NCBI RefSeq assembly: GCF_026241515.1
Contig: NZ_JAPHPW010000012.1
Coordinates: 1-64,000, forward strand
DNA from: Vibrio sp. 14G-20
GTDB lineage: Bacteria; Pseudomonadota; Gammaproteobacteria; Enterobacterales; Vibrionaceae
DNA: 64,000 bases
Direction: 5' to 3'
Part shown: positions 54,481 to 63,715 of the stretch, in pieces
Position numbering within the stretch: the stretch's first letter is position 1
How the letters are laid out: each line of letters begins with the position of its first letter
Notes under the pieces: model-generated
Databases searched by the model: none
Seen by the model: the letters and a program-made list of their open reading frames with translations, nothing else
Told to the model about the DNA's origin: nothing
Translations under genes and position numbers: made by a program

Positions 54481-54511
54481 AAAAAGCCCGAACATTTCTG
54501 TTCGGGCTTCT
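54481..54511 (-). terminator. tRNA operon terminator
   Basis: AAGCCCGAACA / TGTTCGGGCTT stem with a 3-4 base loop, followed on the minus strand by T. It lies directly after the last tRNA-Gly gene. Confidence 0.9.
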
Positions 54512-54516
54512 TAATT

Positions 54517-54592
54517 TGGAGCGATACATCGGGTTCGAACCGATGACCTCAACCTTGGCAAGGTTGCGCTCTACCAACTGAGCTAGTATCGC
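54517..54592 (-). tRNA. tRNA-Gly (GCC), second copy
   Basis: A 76-base tRNA with encoded CCA. Acceptor stem GCGATAC/GTATCGC, anticodon stem-loop CAACC-TTGCCAA-GGTTG with anticodon GCC, and T loop TTCGAAC. It is the last gene of the four-tRNA operon and identical to the copy at 54796-54871 in all parts I compared. Confidence 0.97.
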
Positions 54593-54628
54593 ATTTGCTA
54601 CATCCGTTAAGACGTAGACTTTAATAGA

Positions 54629-54715
54629 TGGTGCCCCGGGCCGGACTTGAACCGGCACAGCGCGAACGCCGAGGGATTTTAAATCCCTTGTGTCTACCAA
54701 TTCCACCACCAGGGC
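54629..54715 (-). tRNA. tRNA-Leu (TAA)
   Basis: An 87-base class II tRNA with a long variable arm (CGGCGTTCGCGCTG), encoded CCA, and anticodon TAA in GGGAT-TTAAAAT-CCC. It resembles E. coli leuZ, which also lies next to pgsA with glyW and cysT. Confidence 0.97.
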
Positions 54716-54795
54716 ACGCAATTCTTTATTGCGATGCCGATTACTGAAAAGTAAAACACCATCTTAATGCTGACGCCAATCAACATTACAAATTT

Positions 54796-54871
54796 TGGAG
54801 CGATACATCGGGTTCGAACCGATGACCTCAACCTTGGCAAGGTTGCGCTCTACCAACTGAGCTAGTATCGC
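54796..54871 (-). tRNA. tRNA-Gly (GCC), first copy
   Basis: A 76-base tRNA with encoded CCA and anticodon GCC; same sequence as the copy 204 bases further downstream in the operon. It lies between tRNA-Cys and tRNA-Leu. Confidence 0.97.
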
Positions 54872-54907
54872 ATTTTCATTCATGTTCTTTCTAGAAGAAA
54901 GAGAGAA

Positions 54908-54981
54908 TGGAGGCGCCTCCCGGAGTCGAACCGAGGTCCACGGATTTGCAATCCGCTGCATAGCCACTCTGCCAAGGCGCC
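54908..54981 (-). tRNA. tRNA-Cys (GCA)
   Basis: A 74-base tRNA with encoded CCA, acceptor stem GGCGCCT/AGGCGCC, anticodon GCA in CGGAT-TGCAAAT-CCG context, and T loop TTCGACT. It is the first gene of the operon. Confidence 0.97.
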
Positions 54982-55032
54982 TTAGTAACTCCATTCGAAT
55001 CGCTCATTGCCATCCTCTTGGGTACGGGATGC

Positions 55033-55060
55033 ATTCTACGGATTCAGACGATTGAGTCAA
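55033..55060 (-). promoter_or_regulatory. Sigma-70 promoter of the tRNA operon
   Basis: On the minus strand TTGACT (55060-55055) and TAGAAT (55038-55033) are 16 bases apart. A C/G-rich discriminator (GCATCCCGTACCC) follows, as in stringently controlled stable-RNA promoters. It lies about 50 bases before tRNA-Cys. Confidence 0.75.
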
Positions 55061-55247
55061 TAATATTTTTGTATTTTTAATTCGTTTGAATAGATTTCAT
55101 ACGAAACAAGCCAAATAGCTGACTTTATGTTCAAAACACACTGTGAGCGGGTTATTCAAAGGAGATCTATATCACATTAGATATCCAGTATTGATAACTT
55201 AACCTTAGGTTAAAGATCAAAAAAGCGAGCCTCAGCCTGCTTCTTCA

Positions 55248-55805
55248 TCAATGATGTTTTTCGTCTAACAAATCGTCTTTGGCGGCCATCAAGTATTGTG
55301 CCATTGACCAGTAAGTAAGTACGGTTGCGACATAGAGCGCAATGTATCCGACCCATACCATCCAATCGTCGTATCTCCAGATAAGTACCCAAAGAGCGAA
55401 CATCTGAGAAACCGTTTTTACTTTACCAACCCAAGATACCGCAACACTTGCGCGTTTGCCGATTTCAGCCATCCACTCACGAAGCGCTGAGATGATGATC
55501 TCACGAGCAATCATGGTCACCGCTGGGATAGTTATCCAAATCGAGTGGTAATGCTCAGTAATCAGGATGAGAGCCGTAGCGACCAACACTTTGTCAGCCA
55601 CAGGGTCAATGAAGGCACCAAAGCGAGAGGTTTGCCCTAACTTACGAGCTAGCATGCCATCTAGCCAATCAGTGAAACCTGCTACCCAAAACACCATCGC
55701 AGCAGCGAAAGGAGCCCATTGATAAGGTAGATAGAAAACGACAACGAATACTGGGATCAAAAATAGTCTCAGTAAGGACAAAATGTTAGGTATATTCAAA
55801 CGCAT
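55248..55805 (-). CDS. pgsA: CDP-diacylglycerol-glycerol-3-phosphate phosphatidyltransferase
   Basis: A 185-residue membrane enzyme that makes phosphatidylglycerol phosphate, the first committed step to PG and cardiolipin. The CDP-alcohol phosphatidyltransferase motif D-G-x2-A-R-x8-G-x3-D-x3-D is complete in [20 protein letters not shown] plus VADK. Four or five hydrophobic helices are present. It follows uvrC on the same strand and precedes the tRNA operon, an arrangement conserved from E. coli. Confidence 0.96.
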   Translation of the reverse strand: MRLNIPNILSLLRLFLIPVFVVVFYLPYQWAPFAAAMVFWVAGFTDWLDGMLARKLGQTSRFGAFIDPVADKVLVATALILITEHYHSIWITIPAVTMIAREIIISALREWMAEIGKRASVAVSWVGKVKTVSQMFALWVLIWRYDDWMVWVGYIALYVATVLTYWSMAQYLMAAKDDLLDEKHH

Positions 55806-55851
55806 ATTATTGGGCTCTTATTAATTGCGCTTTAATGGTGCGGGATTTTTA

Positions 55852-57684
55852 CTATTGTTTCAATGCTTGATAAATGTTTTCTGCCAAAGAATGACTAATG
55901 CCCGGTACTTTGGCTATTTCTTCGACAGTTGCGCGCTTAAGTTCTTGTAAGCCACCCATATATTTCAACAAAGATTGACGACGTTTCGGTCCCACCCCTT
56001 CGATTCCTTCCAAAGCGCTGGTTCTTCGCGTTTTACCACGTTTCGCTCTGTGCCCTGCAATCGCATGATTATGGCTTTCATCGCGAATGTGCTGGATAAG
56101 GTGCAACGCTGGCGCATCACTTGGTAAGTTAAATTCTTCACCTTCAAGGGTTACCAAGGTTTCTAAACCCGGTTTACGCGTTACCCCTTTCGCAATACCC
56201 ATCATCCTTGGTCTAAACGGCCAATCACCCCAATATTGAGAAATGATCTCATGAGCGCGGTTTAGCTGACCTTTACCACCATCGATAAAGATGATGTCTG
56301 GGATCTTGTCGACATCGAGTTGCTTCGAGTAACGTCTCTCAAGCGCCTGAGCCATCGCTGCATAATCATCACCACCTGTAATGCCTGTGATGTTGTAACG
56401 ACGGTACTCCGGTTTAACCGGGCCTTCTTGATTGAACACCACACACGACGCAATCGTGCTTTCACCCATGGTATGACTGATATCAAAACATTCCATGCGC
56501 TTGATAGCATCCATCGACAACACTTCTTGAAGCTCTTTGAAGCGCTGATTAATCGTCATCTTGTGATTAATCTTGGTGGTAATAGCCGTCAATGCATTGG
56601 TATTCGACAATTTAAGGTAACGACCTCGAGTACCAGAAGGGTTGGTATTGAAGTGAATCTTACGACCCGCCACTTCACACAAGGCTTCTTGAATCGGTAT
56701 GACATCTTCCATCAAATCGGCATTGAGAATCAAACGAGTTGGGATGGTTCTCGCTTCATTATGCGCAAGATAGTATTGGCTTAAAAAGCTCGAAAAGACC
56801 TCTTCTCGCACCGTATTGTTTGGAATTTTAGGGAAATGACTTCTACTGCCTAAAACCTGGCCTTGGCGAATCATCAAGATATGAATACACGCTACGCCAT
56901 TCTCTTGAGCAAATCCCAACACGTCCATATCTTCCATTGAATCGTCAGATACGTATTGTTGTTCTTGCACACGTCGAATCGCTTGGATTTGGTCGCGGAA
57001 CGCGGCAGCTTGTTCAAAACGAAGCTCTCGGCTTGCCTTGTCCATCTTTTCGATGAGTGTTTCAAGCACTAGCTTATCCTTCCCTTGCAGAAACAGACGA
57101 ACGTAGTCGATAAGTTCACTGTACTCTTCATCAGAGATGATTGAGCTAACACATGGCGCAGCACAACGACCAATCTGATACATCAAACACGGGCGCGTTC
57201 TATTTGCATAAACGGTATCTTCACACTGGCGGGCAGGGAAAATCTTTTGGATTAGGTGTAGCGTCTCACGCACAGCGCCGGAATCAGGGTAAGGACCAAA
57301 GTATTCGCCCTTTTTCTTCTTAGCACCACGATGCATCGACAAACGAGGATGCTTGTGACCGCTAATAAAAATATAAGGGTACGACTTATCATCACGCAAA
57401 AGTACGTTGTATTTAGGCAAGTACTGCTTGATGTAGTTGTGCTCAAGAATGAGCGCTTCTGTTTCCGTGTGCGTTACAGTGACATCGATCTTGTCAATAT
57501 TACTGACTAGAGCGCGTGTTTTTTCACTGTCGACTTTTTTACGGAAATAACTGGAAAGGCGTTTTTTGAGGTTCTTAGCTTTACCGACGTAAATAACGAC
57601 AGCCTCGGCGTTATACATTCGATAAACGCCGGGCTGCTCTGTTACTGTCTTGAGGAATGAGACTGAGTCAAACAAGTTGGTCAC
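55852..57684 (-). CDS. uvrC: Excinuclease ABC subunit C
   Basis: A 610-residue dual nuclease of nucleotide excision repair that cuts on both sides of a lesion. The N-terminal GIY-YIG nuclease ([20 protein letters not shown], about 19-38) is followed by a cysteine-bearing linker ([13 protein letters not shown]). The UVR domain that binds UvrB is at about 205-240. The RNase H-like nuclease has [10 protein letters not shown] and [10 protein letters not shown], and two helix-hairpin-helix motifs close the protein. It begins 15 bases after uvrY, which suggests co-transcription as in E. coli. Confidence 0.97.
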   Translation of the reverse strand: MTNLFDSVSFLKTVTEQPGVYRMYNAEAVVIYVGKAKNLKKRLSSYFRKKVDSEKTRALVSNIDKIDVTVTHTETEALILEHNYIKQYLPKYNVLLRDDKSYPYIFISGHKHPRLSMHRGAKKKKGEYFGPYPDSGAVRETLHLIQKIFPARQCEDTVYANRTRPCLMYQIGRCAAPCVSSIISDEEYSELIDYVRLFLQGKDKLVLETLIEKMDKASRELRFEQAAAFRDQIQAIRRVQEQQYVSDDSMEDMDVLGFAQENGVACIHILMIRQGQVLGSRSHFPKIPNNTVREEVFSSFLSQYYLAHNEARTIPTRLILNADLMEDVIPIQEALCEVAGRKIHFNTNPSGTRGRYLKLSNTNALTAITTKINHKMTINQRFKELQEVLSMDAIKRMECFDISHTMGESTIASCVVFNQEGPVKPEYRRYNITGITGGDDYAAMAQALERRYSKQLDVDKIPDIIFIDGGKGQLNRAHEIISQYWGDWPFRPRMMGIAKGVTRKPGLETLVTLEGEEFNLPSDAPALHLIQHIRDESHNHAIAGHRAKRGKTRRTSALEGIEGVGPKRRQSLLKYMGGLQELKRATVEEIAKVPGISHSLAENIYQALKQ

Positions 57685-57699
57685 TATACGATCTCAGTG

Positions 57700-58344
57700 T
57701 TAAAGGGTCTCAGTGTCTAACATTCCATGTCTAATCGCTAAATGCGTCAGCTCTACATCGCCACTGATATCCAGCTTACTGAACAAGCGGTAGCGGTAAC
57801 TGTTGACTGTTTTAGGACTTAGATTGAGTTGTTCTGAAATATCCGTCACTTTCTGACCTTTGGTAATCATCATCATGATTTGAAGTTCACGTTCAGATAA
57901 GTCTGCGAATGGATTTTCAGACGCAGGCGAGAATTGGCTCAAAGCCATCTGCTGCGCAATTTCTGGTGAAATGTATCGTTGGCCACTATTAACCACTCGA
58001 ATTGCATTTACCATTTCATCCGGACCTGCCCCTTTAGTAAGGTAACCAGCAGCTCCAGCTTGCATCACTTTAGTTGGAAACGGATTTTCCGTATGAACAG
58101 TTAAAACGATGATTTTAACATCAGGGTTGAAACGCAAGATTTTCTTGGTTGCTTCTAAGCCACCAATACCAGGCATATTCATATCCATCAAAATAACGTC
58201 AGTATTGTTAGTACGACACCATTTTGCAGCATCTTCACCGCTTTCAGCTTCCCCTGCTACGTTCATTCCACGGACGTCTTCAATAATACGTCGTATCCCT
58301 GTGCGAACCAGCTCGTGATCATCTACAAGGAAAACATTTATCAA
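57700..58344 (-). CDS. uvrY: Response regulator UvrY/VarA (GacA family)
   Basis: A 214-residue NarL-type regulator with receiver Asp D54 (VILMDMNMPGIGG) and a C-terminal LuxR-type helix-turn-helix (LSERELQIMMMITKGQKVTD, then LSPKTVNSYRYRLFSKL). It is the GacA/UvrY/VarA orthologue; partners such as BarA/VarS are encoded elsewhere. These regulators activate Csr-type sRNA genes and thereby carbon storage, motility and virulence control in Vibrio (varA). It is upstream of uvrC with a 15-base gap. Confidence 0.95.
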   Translation of the reverse strand: MINVFLVDDHELVRTGIRRIIEDVRGMNVAGEAESGEDAAKWCRTNNTDVILMDMNMPGIGGLEATKKILRFNPDVKIIVLTVHTENPFPTKVMQAGAAGYLTKGAGPDEMVNAIRVVNSGQRYISPEIAQQMALSQFSPASENPFADLSERELQIMMMITKGQKVTDISEQLNLSPKTVNSYRYRLFSKLDISGDVELTHLAIRHGMLDTETL

Positions 58345-58770
58345 ACTTGTATCTCCACACTATTAATTGGCTCTGCAACCACTGTGTCGTTTCATCTGTT
58401 TGAAACAATTGAACAAAGGAACAGTGGATCGCAGCATTGAGTACATCTTAACTTAATTACTAAAAAAAAGCTCTGTTGAATATGTGCTGAAACACGAACT
58501 TTAGCAAGTACTTATTAACAAATAAGCTAACTAAAACAACAAGCTTTTTCTAAAAATCAACCAGTTAAAACAACACCCAATAAAATTACACAAGATAAAG
58601 ATATTTTCAATACCATTGAATAACCATTCGCGACAATTTCACTTATTTGCCTATAGAGTCCCGTTATTTGCCTCTACTAACTAGAATTTAGTTAGTATTT
58701 TTACTGCCTGTTGTGCGCAGAGGGTCGCTAGATGGTAGTATTCGATTCCCCATTTCAATAGGTTACTACA
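58345..58770. other. AT-rich spacer between uvrY and polB
   Basis: A very AT-rich spacer of 426 bases. The only structure I see is ACTAACT-AGAATTT-AGTTAGT followed by ATTTTT (58678-58705), which resembles a weak terminator on the plus strand. The divergent uvrY and polB promoters must lie here. No LexA box with the right CTG-N10-CAG spacing was found near polB. Confidence 0.4.
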
Positions 58771-61134
58771 TTGGATATTCAGCAAGGCTTTGTACTCACA
58801 AGACAAGCAAGAGATTTTTCAGGGCGCACGCAAATCGACTTGTGGTTAAGCACCCCTCAAGGCCCTACTCTGCTGACAATTCAAAATGAAAAACCTGTAT
58901 TTTTTGTTGCTCAATCTGATGTAGAAGCATGTCAGGCAATCGCAGTGAAAGAGTCGATCGATTGCCAATTTAAGCCTCTAGAATTAGCCACCTTCGAGCA
59001 AACACCTCTCGCCGCATGTTACACCTCACTGTCGAGAAGTAGCTTTGGTTTAGCGCAAGCCTTTCACAACGAAGAAATCCAAACCTTTGAAAGCGATATT
59101 CGACTCGCCGATCGATTCTTAATGGAACGTTTTATCAAGGGAAGTATTGAGTTCACTGGATCTGCTGTGCAAAAAAGTCAGCACCGTCGAGTCTCAAACG
59201 CAAAATGCCGTTCAGGTGATTACTTACCCAACCTATCAGTGGTCTCGCTTGATATTGAGTGTTCGGAAAAAGGCGTGCTTTATTCAATTGGCCTAGACAG
59301 CCCTATGGACAGCCGAGTGATCATAGTCGGCGAACCACAACAAGCAGACACCAACATCCAATGGGTTGCCAACGAGAAAGCGCTACTCGAAGCAATGATA
59401 GCTTGGTTCTCTAAATTTGATCCTGACATCATCATTGGTTGGAACGTTATCGACTTCGATTTCAGGCTGCTGCACAAACGTTCAGAATGGAACGAAGTGA
59501 AGCTCAACATCGGCAGAGACAACCAACCGAGCTTTTTCCGTAGTTCCGCTCAAAATCAGCAAGGCTTTATCACGATTCCAGGCCGCGTTGTCTTGGATGG
59601 TATCGATATGCTCAAGACAGCGACCTACCACTTCCGTTCTTGGTCACTTGAATCGGTATCACAAGAACTTCTTGGGGAAGGTAAAGACATTCATAACGTT
59701 CACGATCGCATGGACGAGATCAACCGAATGTTTAAGTTCGATAAACCATCGCTCGCCAAATATAACCTGCAAGATTGTGTGCTAGTAAACCGCATCTTCG
59801 AACGCACTCACCTACTCGACTTCGCGATTGAGCGCTCTCGATTAACCGGTGTAGAGCTGGACCGCGTTGGTGGTTCTGTTGCCGCCTTTACCAATTTATA
59901 CATGCCTCAGATACACCGAGCAGGTTACGTGGCACCGAACTTAGAGCCTGAAAACTGGATCGCGAGCCCCGGTGGCTATGTAATGGATTCAATTCCCAAC
60001 CTTTATGACTCAGTGTTAGTTCTCGACTTTAAGAGTCTGTATCCATCGATCATTCGCTCGTTTCTAATTGACCCTATGGGGCTGATTGAAGGGTTGAAGT
60101 TGGAACTAGGGCCAGCAAAAGACCAAGCAGTAGAAGGCTTTCGCGGTGGTCAATTCCATCGCTCTAAACACTTCTTGCCTGAAATGATTGAAAACCTCTG
60201 GGCTGCACGAGATGTTGCGAAGAAGAACAACGAAAAGGCCTTCTCTCAGGCGATTAAGATCATCATGAACTCATTCTATGGTGTGTTAGGTTCGTCTGGT
60301 TGTCGTTTCTTCGATACCCGCTTGGCATCCTCTATCACCATGCGTGGGCATGAGATCATGAAGCAAACAAAGGTTCTGATCGAAGACAAAGGCTATCAAG
60401 TGATTTACGGCGATACCGATTCAACCTTCGTGTCTCTGAACGGCAGTTATGATCAGCAAAAAGCAGACGAGATAGGGAATGAACTGGTCGCTTACATCAA
60501 CGATTGGTGGACGAATCATTTAAAAGAGACCCACAATCTAACCTCAATACTTGAACTGGAATACGAAACTCACTATCGCAAGTTTCTAATGCCAACGATT
60601 CGAGGCTCTGAGACAGGGTCAAAGAAACGTTATGCCGGCTTAATCAATCAAGGTGATCAAGAGAAGATCATCTTTAAAGGACTTGAGAGTGCTCGTACCG
60701 ATTGGACACCTCTCGCACAGCAATTCCAACAAACCTTGTATGAGATGGTGTTTCACGATCAAGACCCGACCGACTATGTCAGACAGTTTGTTGATGAGAC
60801 TTCAGCAGGTAAACACGATGATTTATTGGTTTATCAAAAGCGTCTGCGTCGTAAGCTGCATGAGTACCAGAAGAACATTCCGCCACAAGTTCGCGCCGCA
60901 AGATTAGCAGACGAAATCAATGCCCAGCTTGGTCGCCCGCTTCAATACCAAAACAAAGGACGTATTGAATATTTGATTACGTTGAGTGGCCCTGAGCCCA
61001 AGGAGTACTTGAAGAATGGCATCGATTATCAGCATTACATCGATAAGCAGATTAAACCGGTCGCAGAAGCGATTTTGCCGTTCGTAGGGTTAGATTTTGA
61101 AAGAGTCAGCGGCCAGCAACTAGGCCTGTTCTAG
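58771..61134 (+). CDS. polB: DNA polymerase II
   Basis: A 787-residue family B polymerase with proofreading. The exonuclease I motif is D161-I-E163 in VVSLDIECSEKG, and exo II lies in IIGWNVIDFDFRLL. Polymerase motif A is VLDFKSLYPSIIRSF, motif B IIMNSFYGVLGSSGCRF, and motif C YGDTDSTFV. The C-terminal QQLGLF is a clamp-binding peptide. The start appears to be TTG at 58771 (MDIQQGFVLTRQARDFSG), preceded by ATAGG; no ATG fits. Pol II works in repair and replication restart. It is monocistronic, followed by a shared terminator. Confidence 0.96.
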   Translation: MDIQQGFVLTRQARDFSGRTQIDLWLSTPQGPTLLTIQNEKPVFFVAQSDVEACQAIAVKESIDCQFKPLELATFEQTPLAACYTSLSRSSFGLAQAFHNEEIQTFESDIRLADRFLMERFIKGSIEFTGSAVQKSQHRRVSNAKCRSGDYLPNLSVVSLDIECSEKGVLYSIGLDSPMDSRVIIVGEPQQADTNIQWVANEKALLEAMIAWFSKFDPDIIIGWNVIDFDFRLLHKRSEWNEVKLNIGRDNQPSFFRSSAQNQQGFITIPGRVVLDGIDMLKTATYHFRSWSLESVSQELLGEGKDIHNVHDRMDEINRMFKFDKPSLAKYNLQDCVLVNRIFERTHLLDFAIERSRLTGVELDRVGGSVAAFTNLYMPQIHRAGYVAPNLEPENWIASPGGYVMDSIPNLYDSVLVLDFKSLYPSIIRSFLIDPMGLIEGLKLELGPAKDQAVEGFRGGQFHRSKHFLPEMIENLWAARDVAKKNNEKAFSQAIKIIMNSFYGVLGSSGCRFFDTRLASSITMRGHEIMKQTKVLIEDKGYQVIYGDTDSTFVSLNGSYDQQKADEIGNELVAYINDWWTNHLKETHNLTSILELEYETHYRKFLMPTIRGSETGSKKRYAGLINQGDQEKIIFKGLESARTDWTPLAQQFQQTLYEMVFHDQDPTDYVRQFVDETSAGKHDDLLVYQKRLRRKLHEYQKNIPPQVRAARLADEINAQLGRPLQYQNKGRIEYLITLSGPEPKEYLKNGIDYQHYIDKQIKPVAEAILPFVGLDFERVSGQQLGLF

Positions 61135-61203
61135 ATTGAATTCTCTTTTCTAGGCGACATTAGACTCGAGATATCGATTAAAACTCGGGCCAAACATCAA
61201 AAC

Positions 61204-61242
61204 AAAAAAAGCAGAGGAGTGCTTAACTCGTTCTGCTTTTTC
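61204..61242. terminator. Bidirectional terminator after polB
   Basis: AAAAAGCAGA / TCTGCTTTTT with an inner GAGT/ACTC pairing, between convergent polB and the nucleotidyltransferase-like gene. Confidence 0.85.
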
Positions 61243-61267
61243 ATATCAATGGATAGCTTACGAACCT

Positions 61268-62035
61268 CTATCCGATTCTGAACTCAGTTTTCTGATACTG
61301 CTTAATCAACCACTCACCAAAACCATCAAGAATACCGATCACCGAACGTTTAGGGATTGGTCTACCAGAAAGTAAAATACCCAACCTTTGGATTTCGACT
61401 TCTCGATCTGGATGATACTTCAAAAATTGCTGGCCACACTCTATTGGATCATCGAACCAATATTTATCGCGGTACATCACCAAAGAGTAACTCGCTCGTA
61501 GAAGCTTTTTAGCAATCACTACTTGCGCGGCCACTTGCTGCTCTGGCGTTGTTGCTCGGGCTATTTTATTACGATAAACCGCTAACCAATTTTCCGCGTC
61601 CATATTCCAATGCTTAGCAATTTCCCAACTCGTTTCGAAATCGCCATAGCAGTCAGATAAATCTTCACCGTGCACACACACAGCCAAATGCTTGAGCATG
61701 AAGCCCCACGTAAAGATGTTGTCGAAATCAACTATCTCGCTCACCAAGGTGGTTTTGATCGCCACTTGAGTGACCTGAGGGAAGCTCTTTTGGAAGCGCC
61801 ATTTGATGGTATTCAGCAGCGTAGTTCGTTGATCTGGAAACGGTCGATGAGTCACCACAACCACATCTAGATTGGATCGACCGACAACGGCTTGCTTACG
61901 TGCCACACTGCCATAAATATAAATACTGTGCAGATTAGCTCCTAATCCACCTTTTAAAGAGGTAATCAGATCGTTAACCACAGGTTGAAATTCAGGTTGA
62001 AAAGGCTGTGTTGGGTCAATAACAGGTAGCTGCAT
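61268..62035 (-). CDS. Nucleotidyltransferase-like protein with altered active site
   Basis: A 255-residue protein with a polymerase-beta-type nucleotidyltransferase N-terminal domain (IYIYGSVARKQ, residues about 40-50) and a helical C-terminal domain like those of aminoglycoside adenylyltransferases. The active-site segment reads GRSNLDVVVV, where active family members usually have S-D-x-D; Asn replaces the first metal-binding Asp and only the second remains. A later acidic residue (EIVDFDNIF) could be the third. It may bind nucleotide without adenylating, or use an unusual substrate. It does not look like a mobile resistance gene: codon use and context are native. Confidence 0.75.
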   Translation of the reverse strand: MQLPVIDPTQPFQPEFQPVVNDLITSLKGGLGANLHSIYIYGSVARKQAVVGRSNLDVVVVTHRPFPDQRTTLLNTIKWRFQKSFPQVTQVAIKTTLVSEIVDFDNIFTWGFMLKHLAVCVHGEDLSDCYGDFETSWEIAKHWNMDAENWLAVYRNKIARATTPEQQVAAQVVIAKKLLRASYSLVMYRDKYWFDDPIECGQQFLKYHPDREVEIQRLGILLSGRPIPKRSVIGILDGFGEWLIKQYQKTEFRIG

Positions 62036-62172
62036 AGGTCGTTTCGGTAAAGAAAATAATGATTTAACTATAACTCTATGATCGCCTAGGTGACTTTATG
62101 ATTCAAGCTATTCCTATTTATAGCATCTCCGAGATATAATCAGTGGATAGACCCACTAAGGACAAACACAAA

Positions 62173-62742
62173 ATGCCTAGAGCAAGTGAAATTAAAAAAG
62201 GTTTTGCTATCACAGTAGAAAGCAAAACAGTAATCGTTAAAGATATCGAAGTGACTACACCAGGTGGCCGTGGCGGCCAAAAGATTTACCGCTTCCGTGG
62301 TAACGATGTAGCAACTGGCGTTAAGACAGAAGTTCGTCACAAGGCTGACGAAATCGTTGAAACTATCGATGTTACTAAGCGTGCAGTGATGTTCTCTTAC
62401 GTTGATGGCAACGAGTACATCTTTATGGATAACGAAGATTACACACAATTCATCTTCAACGGTGAAATGATCGAAGACGAACTGCTGTTCATCAACGAAG
62501 AAACTCAAGGCGTGTACGCAATTCTTATCGATGGCACAGCGGCAACTCTTGAACTGCCTTCTTCGGTTGAGCTTGTTATCGAAGAAACAGACCCTTCAAT
62601 CAAAGGTGCTTCTGCTTCTGCTCGTACTAAACCAGCTCGTTTGTCTACCGGCCTTACTGTTCAAGTTCCTGAGTACATCGCAACTGGCGATAAAGTAGTA
62701 GTGAACACGACTGAACGTAAATACATGAACCGCGCAAGCTAA
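62173..62742 (+). CDS. efpL: Elongation factor P-like protein
   Basis: A 189-residue EF-P paralogue (YeiP/EfpL) that rescues ribosomes stalled at certain proline-containing motifs. It has KOW-like domain I and two OB domains. The tip loop at about 28-36 carries R33 (TTPGGRGGQ), the position where EF-P has its modified lysine. The start MPRASEIKKGFAI at 62173 gives the family length; the open frame extends ten codons upstream without similarity. It is followed after 10 bases by the DsDNA-mimic gene, so they are co-transcribed. Confidence 0.94.
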   Translation: MPRASEIKKGFAITVESKTVIVKDIEVTTPGGRGGQKIYRFRGNDVATGVKTEVRHKADEIVETIDVTKRAVMFSYVDGNEYIFMDNEDYTQFIFNGEMIEDELLFINEETQGVYAILIDGTAATLELPSSVELVIEETDPSIKGASASARTKPARLSTGLTVQVPEYIATGDKVVVNTTERKYMNRAS

Positions 62743-62752
62743 GATACTTATT

Positions 62753-63082
62753 ATGACCGAAGCTAACGACCTAATGTCTTACGACGATGCAATTGATACT
62801 GCATACGACATCTTTCTTGAGATGGCACCTGATAATCTTGAACCTGCAGACGTGATTCTATTCACAGCTCAGTTTGAAGATCGTGGCGCTGCAGAACTTG
62901 TTGAAACTGGCGATGATTGGGTTGAACATGTTGGCTTTGAAGTCGACAAAGAAATCTACGCTGAAGTGCGCATTGGTCTTGTGAATGAAGCTGATGACGT
63001 TCTAGACGACGTATTTGCTCGCATGTTAATCAGCCGTGACCCAGAACATAAGTTCTGTCACATGCTGTGGAAACGCGACTAA
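62753..63082 (+). CDS. YciU/HI1450-type DsDNA-mimic protein (UPF0263)
   Basis: A 109-residue very acidic protein. It aligns with E. coli YciU and H. influenzae HI1450: AYDIFLEMAPDNLEPADVILF near the N-terminus, FEDRGAAEL, then DDVFARMLISRDPEHKFCHMLW at the end. HI1450 has a surface of negative charges resembling double-stranded DNA and is proposed to bind HU-type proteins. It lies 10 bases after efpL with no own terminator between them. Confidence 0.9.
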   Translation: MTEANDLMSYDDAIDTAYDIFLEMAPDNLEPADVILFTAQFEDRGAAELVETGDDWVEHVGFEVDKEIYAEVRIGLVNEADDVLDDVFARMLISRDPEHKFCHMLWKRD

Positions 63083-63142
63083 TACCGCTGTTGACGCTCA
63101 TCTGCATGAGTAAACAAGTATTCATGTAAGCGAGTTAAAAGT

Positions 63143-63170
63143 TAGCCGAGCCGATTGCTCGGCTATTTTT
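63143..63170 (+). terminator. Terminator after efpL-DsDNA-mimic operon
   Basis: TAGCCGAGC / GCTCGGCTA, a perfect 9-bp stem with 5-base loop and five T. Confidence 0.92.
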
Positions 63171-63229
63171 ATCACGCAATTTTTCATCATGATTACTCAC
63201 TTTCATCATCAACTTTAGATTCACTGATT

Positions 63230-63712
63230 ATGACCAAAGCAAAAACAGACACACAATCAAAAGGCTATGCCTGCATTGGCCTAGTTAACCCAAAGACGCC
63301 TGAAAACGTAGGCTCTGTGATGCGAGCTGCTGGCTGCTACGGCGCCAACTCTGTGTTTTACACTGGCACACGCTACGACCATGCGCGAAAATTCCATACC
63401 GACACCAAAGAAAAGCACCTAGCCCTACCCTTAATTGGTGTTGAAGAGTTGAAAGACATTATTCCAGTAGGCTGCGTGCCTGTAGCTGTTGACCTGATTG
63501 AAGGTGCTAAGCCTCTACCTGATTACAAGCACCCACCACGCGCGTTTTACATTTTTGGCCCTGAAGATGGCACGCTAAAGAAAGAGATCACAGATTTCTG
63601 TCGTGAGACGATTTACGTTCCGACCAACGGCTGTATGAATCTAGCGGCATCAGTGAATGTTGTGCTTTACGACCGACTGGCGAAGGGCGATAACTTTTCG
63701 AATCATAAGTAA
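63230..63712 (+). CDS. SPOUT (TrmH/SpoU family) RNA methyltransferase
   Basis: A 160-residue SAM-dependent RNA 2-prime-O-methyltransferase-like protein. The three SPOUT motifs are visible: GLVNPKTPENVGSVMRAAG (motif 1), RAFYIFGPEDGTL (motif 2) and VPTNGCMNLAASVNVVLYDRL (motif 3). I chose MTKAKTDTQSKGYACIGL at 63230; the longer frame overlaps the upstream terminator. The substrate tRNA or rRNA is not evident: it is related to TrmL and TrmH but is not clearly either. Confidence 0.87.
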   Translation: MTKAKTDTQSKGYACIGLVNPKTPENVGSVMRAAGCYGANSVFYTGTRYDHARKFHTDTKEKHLALPLIGVEELKDIIPVGCVPVAVDLIEGAKPLPDYKHPPRAFYIFGPEDGTLKKEITDFCRETIYVPTNGCMNLAASVNVVLYDRLAKGDNFSNHK

Positions 63713-63715
63713 AAG

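Noticed and set aside
54452..54994. Open frames of 89 and 76 codons across the tRNA cluster
   Set aside because: They are translations of tRNA genes (repeated NAILAQLVERNLAKVEV reflects the two tRNA-Gly copies).
58690..58730. LexA-like CTG...CAG near polB
   Set aside because: Spacing between CTG and CAG is 7 or 11 bases, not 10, and the inner bases do not fit.
61268..62035. Acquired aminoglycoside resistance gene
   Set aside because: The catalytic motif is altered, composition is native, and no mobile element or attC-like site flanks it.
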